Source of the DNA: Nonomuraea sp. SBT364 | Lineage (GTDB): Bacteria > Actinomycetota > Actinomycetes > Streptosporangiales > Streptosporangiaceae | Length of the DNA stretch: 64,000 bases | Assembly: GCF_001083785.1 (NCBI RefSeq) | Contig: NZ_LAVL01000036.1 | Span: 1 to 64,000, forward strand | Direction of reading: 5' to 3' | In this document: piece by piece, positions 27,006-35,998 of the stretch | Numbering within the stretch: position 1 is the first letter of the stretch | Layout of the letters: each line of letters starts with the position of its first letter | Position numbers and translations under genes: made by a program | Notes under the pieces: model-generated | Database searches by the model: none | Seen by the model: only the letters and a program-made list of their open reading frames with translations | What the model was told of the DNA's origin: nothing

Positions 27006-28038
27006 CGAGCACCGCCCTGACCTGCTCCGCATACGTATCCCGGTTATTTCCTGACAAATCACCCAGCCCGGGCAGCAGGTCCCCGAACGCGTTGACCTCC
27101 GCCACCGCCACCGACCGCCAGTCCGTCCCCACCATCACGTCGACCCCCGTGCCGAGGCTCCCCGGGAAGCACGCCGCCGCCCGCGCGCACGTCGCGAGCA
27201 CCCGCTCCCACAGCTCCGCCCGAGCCCGCACCATCTCCAGGTCGCCGCGCTCGCCGCCGAGGTGCAGGTTCGTCATCGGCCCGCGCCCGACCCGCACCAC
27301 CGCGTGCGTCGGCTCCCCCGACACGGTCACCACCCGCAGGTCGAACGCCCGCCCGCGCACCGACGCCTTCGGGAACCACCGCTCCACGTGCAGCCCGTCG
27401 GGCGCCAGGAAGTCGACCAGGCGCCGAACGTCCGCCTCGTCCTCGTACGTCCGCAGCCGCAGCGAATTGAGATACGCCTCCCCCGTCCAGGCAGCGGAGG
27501 TGACCGCCTTGACCCGCCCGGCGTGCTCCTGGAACGCGATCACGCCCGACGCCGACGACCCGTGGGCGGGCTTGACGAACACCCGCTTCCACCCCCGCCC
27601 GGCCATCAGGTCCCGCAGCTCCTCGTACGACCCGGCGGCGAAGCCCGGCGGCACCGCCACCCCGGCCTCCTCCAGCACCGCGTGGCAGCGCCGCTTGTCG
27701 AACAGCACGCCGATCTCCGCCACGTCGCCGAGCAGCCTGACCCCGGGGATCGCCGCCACCCTCGCCAGGCCGGCCGTGAACCCCGCGTACCAGGTGGCGC
27801 CCCCGCCCACCCGCGCCGGCTCGCCGGGCCCGCGCAGCAGCGCGTCCACCTCGCCGTCCTCGCCCGGCGAGTCGATCCGCAGCAGCGCCCCCTCGGGCGC
27901 GCTCAGTTCCTTCCCGGCCAGCACGTCCCGCCACGGGATCACGTACGGCTCCGGCAGGCCCCTGGCGGCCACGGCCGCGCCGAACATCGTCACCCGCCGG
28001 TCGCCGGGCGTGCCGACGACCGCGAACCGCACGCTCAC
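26992..28038 (-). CDS. STM4014-family ATP-grasp-like protein
   Basis: 348 residues from a GTG at 28038 that overlaps the upstream stop as GTGA. ATP-grasp signatures: RRCHAVLEEAGVAVPPGF, WKRVFVKPAHGSSASGV as the central phosphate-binding region, RGRAFDLRVVTVSGEPTHAVVRVG, and the metal-binding VAVAEVNAFGDLLPG near the C-terminus. Such enzymes ligate a carboxylate to an amine or thiol using ATP. The substrate is unknown; the setting suggests it acts on the same molecule as the two radical SAM proteins. Confidence 0.85.
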   Translation of the reverse strand: MSVRFAVVGTPGDRRVTMFGAAVAARGLPEPYVIPWRDVLAGKELSAPEGALLRIDSPGEDGEVDALLRGPGEPARVGGGATWYAGFTAGLARVAAIPGVRLLGDVAEIGVLFDKRRCHAVLEEAGVAVPPGFAAGSYEELRDLMAGRGWKRVFVKPAHGSSASGVIAFQEHAGRVKAVTSAAWTGEAYLNSLRLRTYEDEADVRRLVDFLAPDGLHVERWFPKASVRGRAFDLRVVTVSGEPTHAVVRVGRGPMTNLHLGGERGDLEMVRARAELWERVLATCARAAACFPGSLGTGVDVMVGTDWRSVAVAEVNAFGDLLPGLGDLSGNNRDTYAEQVRAVLDGHA

Positions 28039-28922
28039 TCGCCCACCGCCACGAACCGCCACTCGTCCTCCTGCTTGGCGAGCTGCGGATCCGACAGGTC
28101 CACGGCCACCCCGGGCAGCGCCTGCCGCACCCGCGCGGCCATCGCCTCGCTCAGGAAGTGGTAGCCCAGGTCGAGCGCGCGCAGATGCGTCAGCGGCTGC
28201 CCGCCGAGCAGCGCCTCCGCTCCCACGTCGGTGAGCACCCCCATGCCCAGCGCCAGCGACTCCAGCCGCGCCACGACGGGCGCCGAGGCGACGGCGGCGG
28301 CGATCTCGTCCTGGATCTCGCTGTCCTGCAGCCCCAGGTGGCGCAGCGCGGGCAGCCGCTCGCCCGACAGGACGCCGCCGAGGTCGGCGACCGTGGCGTC
28401 ACCGCCGTAGTACGACTCGCCCAGCCACAGCTCCAGGTGCTCCAGCGCGGGCAGGTCCGCGCCGGACAGGGCCCTGACGACCTCGGCCGGCAACCCGCCG
28501 GACTCGAAGCGCAGCATGGTCAGGCCCTCGTGCCGGACCGGCCGCAGTGTCAGCCCGCTCGCACCGCGTACGTCGAGGCGCCGCAGCCGGGGGAAGGCCG
28601 TCAGCAGCGGGGTGATGTCCGCGTGGGTGATCCAGGAGATCTCGGCCACCTCGGGCTCGGCGTTGCCCAGGAACACCGACCTCAGGTGAGGGAGCTCGGC
28701 GGCCCGCGCGGCCAGTGCCTCCGGCGCGCCCGCCGCGCCGGTGCCGGCGATCACGACGGACCGGATGTGCTCGCCGCCGACGTCGGCGAGCAGGCGGTCC
28801 AGCTCGTCGGCGGCGTGCGACTCCTCGCCGTCCTGGTCGAACAGCTCCCAGGCGGCCCGCGCGGGGTCGTCCGCCCGGTCGCCGGCCTCCACGATCGGCA
28901 GCCCGTCGAACTCCACGCTCAC
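28035..28922 (-). CDS. STM4015-family leucine-rich protein, paralogue A
   Basis: 295 residues from GTG at 28922, overlapping the upstream paralogue by GTGA. Leucine-rich-repeat-like units are visible (LPHLRSVFLGNAEPEVAEI, FPRLRRLDVRGASGLTL, LPALEHLELWLGESYYGG, LPALRHLGLQDSEIQDEIA, LTHLRALDLGYHFLSEAM). It has the most divergent N-terminus of the three copies (VSVEFDGLPIVEAG). LRR surfaces usually bind another protein, so a recognition or scaffolding role in the cluster is plausible. Confidence 0.83.
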   Translation of the reverse strand: MSVEFDGLPIVEAGDRADDPARAAWELFDQDGEESHAADELDRLLADVGGEHIRSVVIAGTGAAGAPEALAARAAELPHLRSVFLGNAEPEVAEISWITHADITPLLTAFPRLRRLDVRGASGLTLRPVRHEGLTMLRFESGGLPAEVVRALSGADLPALEHLELWLGESYYGGDATVADLGGVLSGERLPALRHLGLQDSEIQDEIAAAVASAPVVARLESLALGMGVLTDVGAEALLGGQPLTHLRALDLGYHFLSEAMAARVRQALPGVAVDLSDPQLAKQEDEWRFVAVGE

Positions 28923-29851
28923 TCGCTGACCGCGACGTAGGTCCAGCCCCGCTCGGACCACTCCGAGCCGGACAGGTCCAGCTCGACGCCGGGCAGGGCG
29001 GCGGCGAGACGCGTGGTCATCGCCTCGGTCATGAAGTGGTGGTGCAGGTCGAGCTTGCGCAGGTGGGTGAGCGGCTGACCGCTCAGCAGCGCCTCGGCCC
29101 CGGCGTCCCGCAGCACCCCCATGGACAGGGCCAGCGATCCGAGCCGCGCCACGACGGGCGCCGAGGCGACGGCGGCGGCGATCTCGTCCTGGATCTCGCT
29201 GTCCTGCAACCCCAGATGGCGCAGGGCCGGAAGGTGTTCACCGGACAGGATGGCGGCGAGGTCGGCCACCGTGGCGTCCCCGCCGTACTCGGACACGCCC
29301 AGCCACAGCTCCAGGTGCTCCAGCGCGGGCAGGTCCGACGCCGCCACGGCCCTGACCACGGCCGACGGCAGCCCGCCGGTCTCGAACCGCAGCATCCGCA
29401 GCGCCTCGTGCCGCACCGGCGACAGCGCCAGCCCCGCACCGCCGCGCACGTCGAAGCGCTCCAGCCGGGGGTACGCCTTCAGCAGCGGCGTGACGTCCGA
29501 CTGCTGGATCCAGGAGATCTCCGCCTCCTCCACGACGACCGCGCCGAAGAACAGCGAGCGCAGTGCCGGCAGCCGCGCCGCCTCCGCGACCAGCCGCTCG
29601 ACGAGGTGCGACGAGTCGTCGTCCGTGCAGTCCTCCCACGCGCCGATCACCAGGGCGGTCACCCGCTCGGTGTCGACGCTCGCGAAGAACCGGTCCAGGA
29701 GCTCGCCGATCGCGTAGGGCCCCTCGTCCCACTCGCTCGTGCCGAGCCGCCAGGCCACCTCCCCCGGCTCCGGCAGCGCGTCGTCCTCGCCGAAGAAGCG
29801 CGCGACCGGCAGCCCGGCGTACGTCTTGGAGTAGTCGTGCACATAGTCCAT
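28919..29851 (-). CDS. STM4015-family leucine-rich protein, paralogue B
   Basis: 310 residues. The N-terminus (MDYVHDYSKTYAGLPVARFFG) shares TYAGLPVA and GEVAWRL with paralogue C. The LRR core (EAEISWIQQSDVTPLLKAYP, SDLPALEHLELWLGVSEYGG, LPALRHLGLQDSEIQDEIA) is almost identical to C. ATG lies one base after the stop of paralogue C. Sequence differences among the three copies concentrate in the first 100 residues and the last 50. Confidence 0.83.
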   Translation of the reverse strand: MDYVHDYSKTYAGLPVARFFGEDDALPEPGEVAWRLGTSEWDEGPYAIGELLDRFFASVDTERVTALVIGAWEDCTDDDSSHLVERLVAEAARLPALRSLFFGAVVVEEAEISWIQQSDVTPLLKAYPRLERFDVRGGAGLALSPVRHEALRMLRFETGGLPSAVVRAVAASDLPALEHLELWLGVSEYGGDATVADLAAILSGEHLPALRHLGLQDSEIQDEIAAAVASAPVVARLGSLALSMGVLRDAGAEALLSGQPLTHLRKLDLHHHFMTEAMTTRLAAALPGVELDLSGSEWSERGWTYVAVSE

Positions 29852-30371
29852 GTCACTCGTCCACCGCTACGTAGATCCAGTCCTCGTCGATCTCCTCCTG
29901 CTCCGACAGGTCGACCCGGACCCCGGGCAGCGCCTCGGCGACCCGCTCGGTCATCTCGTCGGACAGGTAGTGATGGTGCAGGTCGAGCGCGGTCAGGTGG
30001 GTCAGCGGCTGGCCGCTGATCAGCGCCTCGGCGCCGGTGTCGGTGAGCGCGCCCATGGACAGGGCCAGCGATCCGAGCCGCGCCACGACGGGCGCCGAGG
30101 CGACGGCGGCGGCGATCTCGTCCTGGATCTCGCTGTCCTGGAGCCCGAGGTGGCGCAGCGCGGGCAGCCGCTCGCCCGACAGGATGGCGGCGAGGTCGGC
30201 CACAGTGGCGTCCCCGCCGTACTCGGACACGCCCAGCCACAGCTCCAGGTGCTCCAGCGCGGGCAGGTCCGACGCCGCCACGGCCCTGACCACGGCCGAC
30301 GGCAGCCCGCCGGTCTCGAACCGCAGGATCCGCAGCGCCTCGTGCCGCACCGGCGACAGCGCCAGCCCGGT
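29121..30371. repeat. Near-identical direct repeat in paralogues B and C
   Basis: 29121-29437 and 30055-30371 (offset 934 bp) are almost identical at DNA level, far more than the flanking parts of the same genes. The 76-base stretch that starts at 29121/30055 shows no difference that I can find. Paralogue A shares much of the block too. Recent duplication or ongoing gene conversion limited to the LRR core would produce this. Confidence 0.85.
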
Positions 30372-30803
30372 GCCGCCCCGCACCTCGAACCGCTCCAGCT
30401 TCGGGAACGCCTCCAGCAGCGGTGTCACGTCGGACTGCTGGATCCAGGAGATCTCCGCCTCCTGCGAGGCGATCGCGCCCAGGAACAGCGCGCGCAACGC
30501 GGTCAGCCGGGGCGCGTGCGCGACCAGCCGCTCGACGAGGGCCGCCGAGCTCGTGTCGTAGCAGTCTTCCCAGGCCCCGATGACCAGCGCCGTCACGCGG
30601 GCGGGGTCGACGGACCCGACGAACGCGTCGATCACCTCGACGATCTTGTCAGGCCCGTCGCTCCACCCGTTCGCCATGAGCCGCCAGGCCACCTCACCCT
30701 TCGGCGGAGTCTGGCCCTCCGACGGCGGGTGGGCGACGGGCAGCCCGGCGTACGTTTCCGAATAGGGCAACTGATAGCCGAAATGCTGGTCGTACTCGAT
30801 CAT
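29853..30803 (-). CDS. STM4015-family leucine-rich protein, paralogue C (first gene of operon)
   Basis: 316 residues. It begins MIEYDQHFGYQLPYSETYAGLPVA, with the same LRR core as paralogue B. It is the promoter-proximal gene of a seven-gene minus-strand operon (C, B, A, STM4014, 4013, 4012, 4011 types), in which every junction is an overlap or a gap of one base. The 61-bp gap upstream separates it from the carboxypeptidase gene, which is on the same strand. Confidence 0.83.
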   Translation of the reverse strand: MIEYDQHFGYQLPYSETYAGLPVAHPPSEGQTPPKGEVAWRLMANGWSDGPDKIVEVIDAFVGSVDPARVTALVIGAWEDCYDTSSAALVERLVAHAPRLTALRALFLGAIASQEAEISWIQQSDVTPLLEAFPKLERFEVRGGTGLALSPVRHEALRILRFETGGLPSAVVRAVAASDLPALEHLELWLGVSEYGGDATVADLAAILSGERLPALRHLGLQDSEIQDEIAAAVASAPVVARLGSLALSMGALTDTGAEALISGQPLTHLTALDLHHHYLSDEMTERVAEALPGVRVDLSEQEEIDEDWIYVAVDE

Positions 30804-30864
30804 GGGCAGGACATCCTCGAACGGGGGGATTCGCGGGTCCTGTCCTACCAGATCGAGCCGACAA

Positions 30865-32889
30865 TCACCGCTCTCTGTAGTCGGCCGCCACGCCGATCAG
30901 CGAGATGAGCCCCGAGGCGAACTCCATCGCCTCCTCGTGCCCCTCGCTGAACGGCGGCTGGAAGCCGACGCCCTCCCAACGCTGGGTTTCGGCGTTCCAC
31001 AGGTCGCTGCCGACCTCGAAGTCCCAGCCGTAGATGCCGAAGTCGTACCAGAGCTCGTCGGCCGAGTTGCCGGAGGCCGAGTAGAGCACGTCGGTGACCG
31101 GGCCGGTCTGCTGCGGCCAGGTGACGGTGCCGCGCTCGGCGGCGATGGCCTCCTCGATGGTGCGGGCCGAGCGCAGGAAGTACGCCTCCTCCTGGGCCGT
31201 CGGGCGGGGCAGGGTGACACGGCCGTCGAGCTTGTAGGCACCGGGCGGCCACATGAAATAGCCGCCGTAGCTGTGCACGTTCATCGCGAACTTGATGTTG
31301 CGATACTTCTGCGCGAGCCAGATGACGTTGCGGCTCTCCGGCTCGGAGTGCTCGCCGGGCCCCGCGTAGGTGCCGCTCTGGCAGTTGGCGGAGGCGCCGA
31401 AGTAACCGTCGTGCAGCGAGCCGACCGCGTAGTTGCGGTTGACGTCCACGCCCCAGGTGTTGCGCAGCGCCGGGTCGGACTGCTGGGCGGGGCAGTGGTT
31501 GGTCATGTTCTTACGCTGGGAGTTGAAGTCGTAGAAGCTGTAGTTGGCGCCGTCGGGGTTGACCGTCGGCACGATGAACACCTCGGTGCGCTGGAGCAGC
31601 TTGCGGGTGGCGGGGTCGTGCGCGTAGTTGCGCAGCAGGCGCTCGGCGGCCTCGATGGTGACCAGCGGCGTCACCCACTCCCTGGCGTGTTCCTGGGCGT
31701 AGGCGAGGACGCCGGTGCGCGAGCCGTCGCGGTGCGCGCCGATGCGCAGCGCCAGCACCTTGGCGGGCTCGCGGGAGATGTCGGCGGGCGCCTTGAGGAA
31801 GTCGCTGAGCTGGGTGAGCGGCACGGGTGCCAGTACCCCGGCGCCCGGGTCGGCCCGGTACGTCGAGGCGCGCAGCCCGGGGGTGGCGTCGAGCGCGGCC
31901 GCCACCTGGGCGGCGGTGCTGCTGATCGCGCCGGAGCCGTCGGTGGCCAGGCTGACGGTGATCCGCTTGCCGTCGACGCGCACGCCGAGCGCGCGGTCCG
32001 GCGCTCCCGGGTCGACGAGCTCGACGGCCAGGTCGTTGCCGCCTTCGTGCCCGTACGCCCGGGAGGTGACCACGACGGCGGCGCCGGGGACGGTGCCGAG
32101 CACGGCCTGGGCGTGCCGCCGGTAGCCGTTGGTCAGGTGCGGCAGCTCGACGAGGTCGGTGAGCCGGGGGAAGCTGCGGTGCAGGGCCTTGATGCGCTCG
32201 TTGAGCTGCGCCGGCGGCATGTACTGGGTGACGAAGTCCTTCTGGTAGCGGTGCCCGGTGCGGTCGGGGCGCTCGCCGTCGGGCCACTCCCTGACGCGCG
32301 CCTGCGCCGTGCCGCCGGTCGCGGACGTGACGGTGACCCGGTCGGGCCGGGTCCCCACCGGGGCCGGGGTGGCGAACTGGTGGCCCAGGTAGGCGCCCGC
32401 GTCGAGGTAGGGGGCCATGGCGACCTGGCCGGTGGCGCCGCGCCTGCCCTTCCACGTGGCGGTGAGCGTGGCCGCGCCGCCGGCGCTGCTGGACGCCTCC
32501 ACCGACAGGAAGTAGCCGTCGCGGGACTTGAACCAGACCGCCCGCTCGATGACGAGCTGGTCCCGTGCGGTCGCGGTGGTCGCCGGCGCCGGGGCGGGCG
32601 TGCCGGTGGCCAGGGTCGCGCCGAGCGGCCTGAGCGCGGCGAGCTGGCTCGCCGTCACCACCGCGTCGACCTGGATGCTGCCGTCGGCCTGGGGCCGCAC
32701 CCGTTCGGTGAGGTCGGCGCCGGCGGCCACCAGTCGCTCCATCGCCGCCCGGTCCGGGACGGAGAGGGTGACCAGCGAGACCGGCTCGGGGTCGGTGGGC
32801 CCGGCCACCGCCGGGATGGACGGTTCGGCCGTCACGAACGTGGTGAGAACGACGGTCAGGACAACTGCGGCTGCCCGAAAGCCTCGCAT
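30865..32889 (-). CDS. Secreted M14 zinc carboxypeptidase
   Basis: 674 residues from an ATG behind CAGGAGGAG. Signal peptide (about 1-28), a prodomain, then the peptidase M14 domain. Zinc ligands are in AYAQEHAREWVT (His/Glu near residue 400) and MNVHSYGGYFMWPPG (His near 538). The catalytic Glu lies in YGWDFEVGSDLWNAETQRWEGVGFQPPFSEGHEEA near 624. The substrate-binding NRNYAVG motif is also present. Releases C-terminal amino acids from extracellular peptides. A domain of about 130 residues is inserted between prodomain and catalytic site, which is common in actinomycete members. Confidence 0.9.
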   Translation of the reverse strand: MRGFRAAAVVLTVVLTTFVTAEPSIPAVAGPTDPEPVSLVTLSVPDRAAMERLVAAGADLTERVRPQADGSIQVDAVVTASQLAALRPLGATLATGTPAPAPATTATARDQLVIERAVWFKSRDGYFLSVEASSSAGGAATLTATWKGRRGATGQVAMAPYLDAGAYLGHQFATPAPVGTRPDRVTVTSATGGTAQARVREWPDGERPDRTGHRYQKDFVTQYMPPAQLNERIKALHRSFPRLTDLVELPHLTNGYRRHAQAVLGTVPGAAVVVTSRAYGHEGGNDLAVELVDPGAPDRALGVRVDGKRITVSLATDGSGAISSTAAQVAAALDATPGLRASTYRADPGAGVLAPVPLTQLSDFLKAPADISREPAKVLALRIGAHRDGSRTGVLAYAQEHAREWVTPLVTIEAAERLLRNYAHDPATRKLLQRTEVFIVPTVNPDGANYSFYDFNSQRKNMTNHCPAQQSDPALRNTWGVDVNRNYAVGSLHDGYFGASANCQSGTYAGPGEHSEPESRNVIWLAQKYRNIKFAMNVHSYGGYFMWPPGAYKLDGRVTLPRPTAQEEAYFLRSARTIEEAIAAERGTVTWPQQTGPVTDVLYSASGNSADELWYDFGIYGWDFEVGSDLWNAETQRWEGVGFQPPFSEGHEEAMEFASGLISLIGVAADYRER

Positions 32890-33028
32890 CGGCTCCTCCT
32901 GGATCACCCGTATGGAGATCATTGAAAGCCGACCGGGGCGAACCGGCAAGACCCCACGCCCTCTTGCGACCCTCCTCGAAGCTGCGGAAGGATCTCCCAA
33001 TCAACCCCCCGCCCTTTGGAGCACCGTC

Positions 33029-34393
33029 GTGGACTCACAGGAGAGCATCGGCCGGTTCGGCTACCGCCAGGAGTTACGCCGCGGGGTCGGTCTGACCGAT
33101 CTGGTGTTCTACGGCCTGATCTTCATGGTGCCGATCGCCCCCTTCGCGATTTTCGGTCTCGTCTACGAGCGTTCGGGCGGCATGCCGGTCCTGGCGTATC
33201 TCGTCGGCATGATCGCGCTGCTGTTCACGGCCGCCTCGTACGCGCAGATGGTCAGGGCGTTCCCGCTGTCCGGTTCGGTCTACAACTACGCGGGGCGGGG
33301 GATCGCCGCGCCGGTCGGGTTCATGACGGGCTGGGCGATCCTGCTCGACTACCTGCTCGTGCCGAGCCTGCTCTACCTGATCGCGTCCATCGCCATGAAC
33401 GCCAGCATTCCGCAGGTGCCGGTGTGGGCGTGGCTGCTCGTCTTCGTCGCGATCAACACGGTGATCAACCTGCGCGGCATCCGCATGACGATCAAGCTCA
33501 CCAAGGTGATGATCGTCGCCGAGCTGGCGGTGCTGGCGCTCTTCCTGCTGGCCGGGCTGTGGGCGCTGCTGAACGGGGCGGGACGCGGGTTCAGCCTGTC
33601 GCCGCTGTTCAACCCGGACACCTTCTCCTGGCCGATCATGTTCGCGGCGGTGTCCGTGGCCGTGCTGTCGTTCCTCGGCTTCGACGGGATCAGCATGCTG
33701 GTCGAGGAGTCGACCGGCGGCTCGGAGCAGGTGGGCCGGGCCATGCGGCTGGCGCTGATCCTGGCGGGCGTGCTGTTCGTCACCCAGGTGTGGGTGGCCG
33801 CCCTGCTGGCGCCCGAACCGCTGAACTCCAGCACCGCCTTCTACGACGCCGCCGCCGTGGCCGGGGGCGAGTGGCTGCGGCACCTCACCACCACCGCCAC
33901 CGCGATCTCCTGGGGCGTGGCCAACACGCTGGTCGCCCAGGTCGCCGTCTCGCGGCTGCTGTACGCGATGGCGCGCGACCGGCAGCTCCCGGCGTTCCTG
34001 GGGCGGATCTCGGTGCGCAACTCGGTGCCCGCCAACGCGATCCTGCTCGTGTCGGCGCTGTCGGTCGGGATCGGGCTGTGGATGTCGTCCATCGACGGCG
34101 GCGCCGACCTGCTCGCCAGCCTGATCAACATGGGCGCGCTGGTCGCCTTCGTCGTCCTGCACGTCTCCGTGATCGTGCACTACACGGTCCGCCTGAAATC
34201 GGCCAACCGCTGGGCGCACCTGGTCGCGCCACTCGTCGGGATGGCGATCCTGATCTTCGTGGTGATCAACGCCAACATCCTCGCCCAGGTGGTGGGCCTG
34301 GCCTGGCTCGGCGTCGGCGCGATCGTGCTGGCCGTCCTGTACGCCGCCGGGCGCCGGCCCACGCTGCGCGACGCCGCCAAGGAGCCGGCGTGA
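33029..34393 (+). CDS. APC-family amino acid/amine permease
   Basis: 454 residues with twelve predicted membrane helices. LRRGVGLTDLVFYGLIFMVPIAPFAIFG, GSVYNYAGRGIAAPVGFMTGWAILLDYLLVP and FLGFDGISMLVEES are characteristic of the amino acid-polyamine-organocation superfamily, here closest in feel to putrescine/amino-acid importers. Start GTG at 33029 has GGAG eight bases upstream. Its stop overlaps the next start (GTGA). Confidence 0.88.
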   Translation: MDSQESIGRFGYRQELRRGVGLTDLVFYGLIFMVPIAPFAIFGLVYERSGGMPVLAYLVGMIALLFTAASYAQMVRAFPLSGSVYNYAGRGIAAPVGFMTGWAILLDYLLVPSLLYLIASIAMNASIPQVPVWAWLLVFVAINTVINLRGIRMTIKLTKVMIVAELAVLALFLLAGLWALLNGAGRGFSLSPLFNPDTFSWPIMFAAVSVAVLSFLGFDGISMLVEESTGGSEQVGRAMRLALILAGVLFVTQVWVAALLAPEPLNSSTAFYDAAAVAGGEWLRHLTTTATAISWGVANTLVAQVAVSRLLYAMARDRQLPAFLGRISVRNSVPANAILLVSALSVGIGLWMSSIDGGADLLASLINMGALVAFVVLHVSVIVHYTVRLKSANRWAHLVAPLVGMAILIFVVINANILAQVVGLAWLGVGAIVLAVLYAAGRRPTLRDAAKEPA

Positions 34394-35025
34394 CCGGGCA
34401 GCGGCTCCACCACGACCTGTTCCTCATCGCGCACGACAAGTCCGGCAAGCCACTGGCCCACCGGTCCGCGACGTCCCTGGCGCTGGCCGGGGCGGTGCTG
34501 ATCGACCTGGTGCTCGCCGGGCGCGTGAGCCTCACCGGCGGCCCGGCCGTCGTCGTCGGCCGTTCCGCCACCGGCGACGCGGTGACCGACGGGCTCCTGA
34601 CCCTGATCGCCGGTGACCGCCTCGGCCACGACGCGCCGTACTGGATCAGGACCCTGGCGGAGCAGGACGTGCACGACCGCACCCGCGAGGCGCTGGTCGC
34701 CGCCGGCCTCCTGGTGCCGGTGACCCGCCGCCGCCTGGGCATGCTGCCCTACCTCCGCCACGAGCCCGCCGACATCGCCCTCCTGGTACGGGCCTCCGCC
34801 GGGGTGCGGTCGGCGGCCGAGGGCCGCAAGAGCCCCGACGCGCGCAGCGCCGCGCTGTGCGGCCTGATGGCGGTGCTGCAGATCGAGAGGGCGCTCTACC
34901 TCGGCCTGCCGTCGCTCAACGAACGGCTGCGCGCCCTCGCCACCGGGCACTCGCCCCTGGTCAAGGAGCTCATCGGCATGGTCGACACGCTCGTCGGAGA
35001 GGCGGCCGTCGCCGTCTACCGGTGA
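34390..35025 (+). CDS. GOLPH3/VPS74-family protein
   Basis: 211 residues. Starts with LHHDLFLIAHDKSGKPLAH and shows SLALAGAVLIDLVLAGRVSL, DALLTLIAG-like and RRRLGMLPYLR elements of the GPP34 family. In eukaryotes these bind PI4P at the Golgi. In actinomycetes they are common multicopy proteins of unknown role, probably membrane-peripheral. It is translationally coupled to the permease. Confidence 0.85.
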   Translation: MTGQRLHHDLFLIAHDKSGKPLAHRSATSLALAGAVLIDLVLAGRVSLTGGPAVVVGRSATGDAVTDGLLTLIAGDRLGHDAPYWIRTLAEQDVHDRTREALVAAGLLVPVTRRRLGMLPYLRHEPADIALLVRASAGVRSAAEGRKSPDARSAALCGLMAVLQIERALYLGLPSLNERLRALATGHSPLVKELIGMVDTLVGEAAVAVYR

Positions 35026-35091
35026 CCGGTCGCGGCTCTCGGGGCGGGCCGGGTGATACTGGCCGCAGGACCCGATCCATGGGAGGCACCG

Positions 35092-35619
35092 GTGCTCTAC
35101 CTCTTCGGCTTCGAGCAGATCGGCGTGGCCGTCAGCGACCTCTACTTCGTCGACCCGGATCCCGGCGCGGGACAGGAGGGGGCGGAACGCGGCGTCCGCC
35201 TGGAGGTCCGCCGGCTGGAGCCGGGCGAGCTGAAAGGCACCATCTACTCGGCCCGGCCGATCACCGTCGACCGTCCGCTGTGGCGGGTGGACCTGCTGGA
35301 GTCCGTCGACGGCCCGCCCGGCAGCTTCGACCGCACCCACCACCACCCGGGCACCTCCGGGTGGGAGCCGGGCGAGCGGGTGTTCGACGAGGCGCTGTCG
35401 GGCGAGCCGCTGAAGTGGCTCGGCGAACGGCTGGCCGATCCGGAACTGGCCGGGCTCGGCCCCGACCTGGTCGGCCCGGCGGACGCGGCGAGCCTGCGCG
35501 AACGCGTCCCGGAGATCATCGACACGGTCGCGCGCCTGCTCGCCGAGGTCCGCGAGGGCCGGCTCGCCCAGCCACCCGCCGGCGGCCCGGCCACCAGCGT
35601 CCGGGCGAGCTGGCTGTAG
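35092..35619 (+). CDS. Conserved-looking cytoplasmic protein, unknown
   Basis: 175 residues from GTG at 35092, which has GGGAGG six bases upstream; a longer frame from 35053 lacks this. The sequence starts VLYLFGFEQIGVAVSDLYFVDPDP, is acidic, and has the motif DRTHHHPGTSGWEPGERVFDEAL. I recognise no family. No membrane segment or signal. Confidence 0.65.
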   Translation: MLYLFGFEQIGVAVSDLYFVDPDPGAGQEGAERGVRLEVRRLEPGELKGTIYSARPITVDRPLWRVDLLESVDGPPGSFDRTHHHPGTSGWEPGERVFDEALSGEPLKWLGERLADPELAGLGPDLVGPADAASLRERVPEIIDTVARLLAEVREGRLAQPPAGGPATSVRASWL

Positions 35620-35680
35620 GTGTCAACGGCCGCCCCCGTGGTAGCCCTCCCTTGTACGGCAACCGACACGGGGAGACACC

Positions 35681-35983
35681 ATGGCCGGACTCCTGACGGA
35701 CGAGGAGATCGACACCGCGCTGGCGGCTCTGGAGGGCTGGCGCCGCGAGGGCACGGCGCTGACCAGGGACATCCCGATCACGCCTGACAACTTCGACTGG
35801 CTGCGCGAGGCGGTGACGAACGAGGCGGACGCCCTGGACCACCATCCGGAGATCGAACGCACCGGCTCCGGCATCCGTTTCCGCCTGTCGACGCACAGCG
35901 CGGGCGGGGTGACCGCCAAGGACGTCGAGCTGGCCGCGCACATCGACCAGGTGGTCGACGGCGCGGCCCGCGACCGGGGCTGA
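35681..35983 (+). CDS. Pterin-4a-carbinolamine dehydratase
   Basis: A 100-residue protein of the PCD/DCoH family. It dehydrates 4a-hydroxytetrahydrobiopterin to recycle the pterin cofactor. The catalytic His cluster is visible: DALDHHPEI (His54, His55) and STHSAGGVTAKD (His72). No phenylalanine hydroxylase gene is adjacent, so another role, such as pterin or molybdopterin metabolism, is possible. Confidence 0.9.
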   Translation: MAGLLTDEEIDTALAALEGWRREGTALTRDIPITPDNFDWLREAVTNEADALDHHPEIERTGSGIRFRLSTHSAGGVTAKDVELAAHIDQVVDGAARDRG

Positions 35984-35998
35984 GAGGCACGCGGGCTG

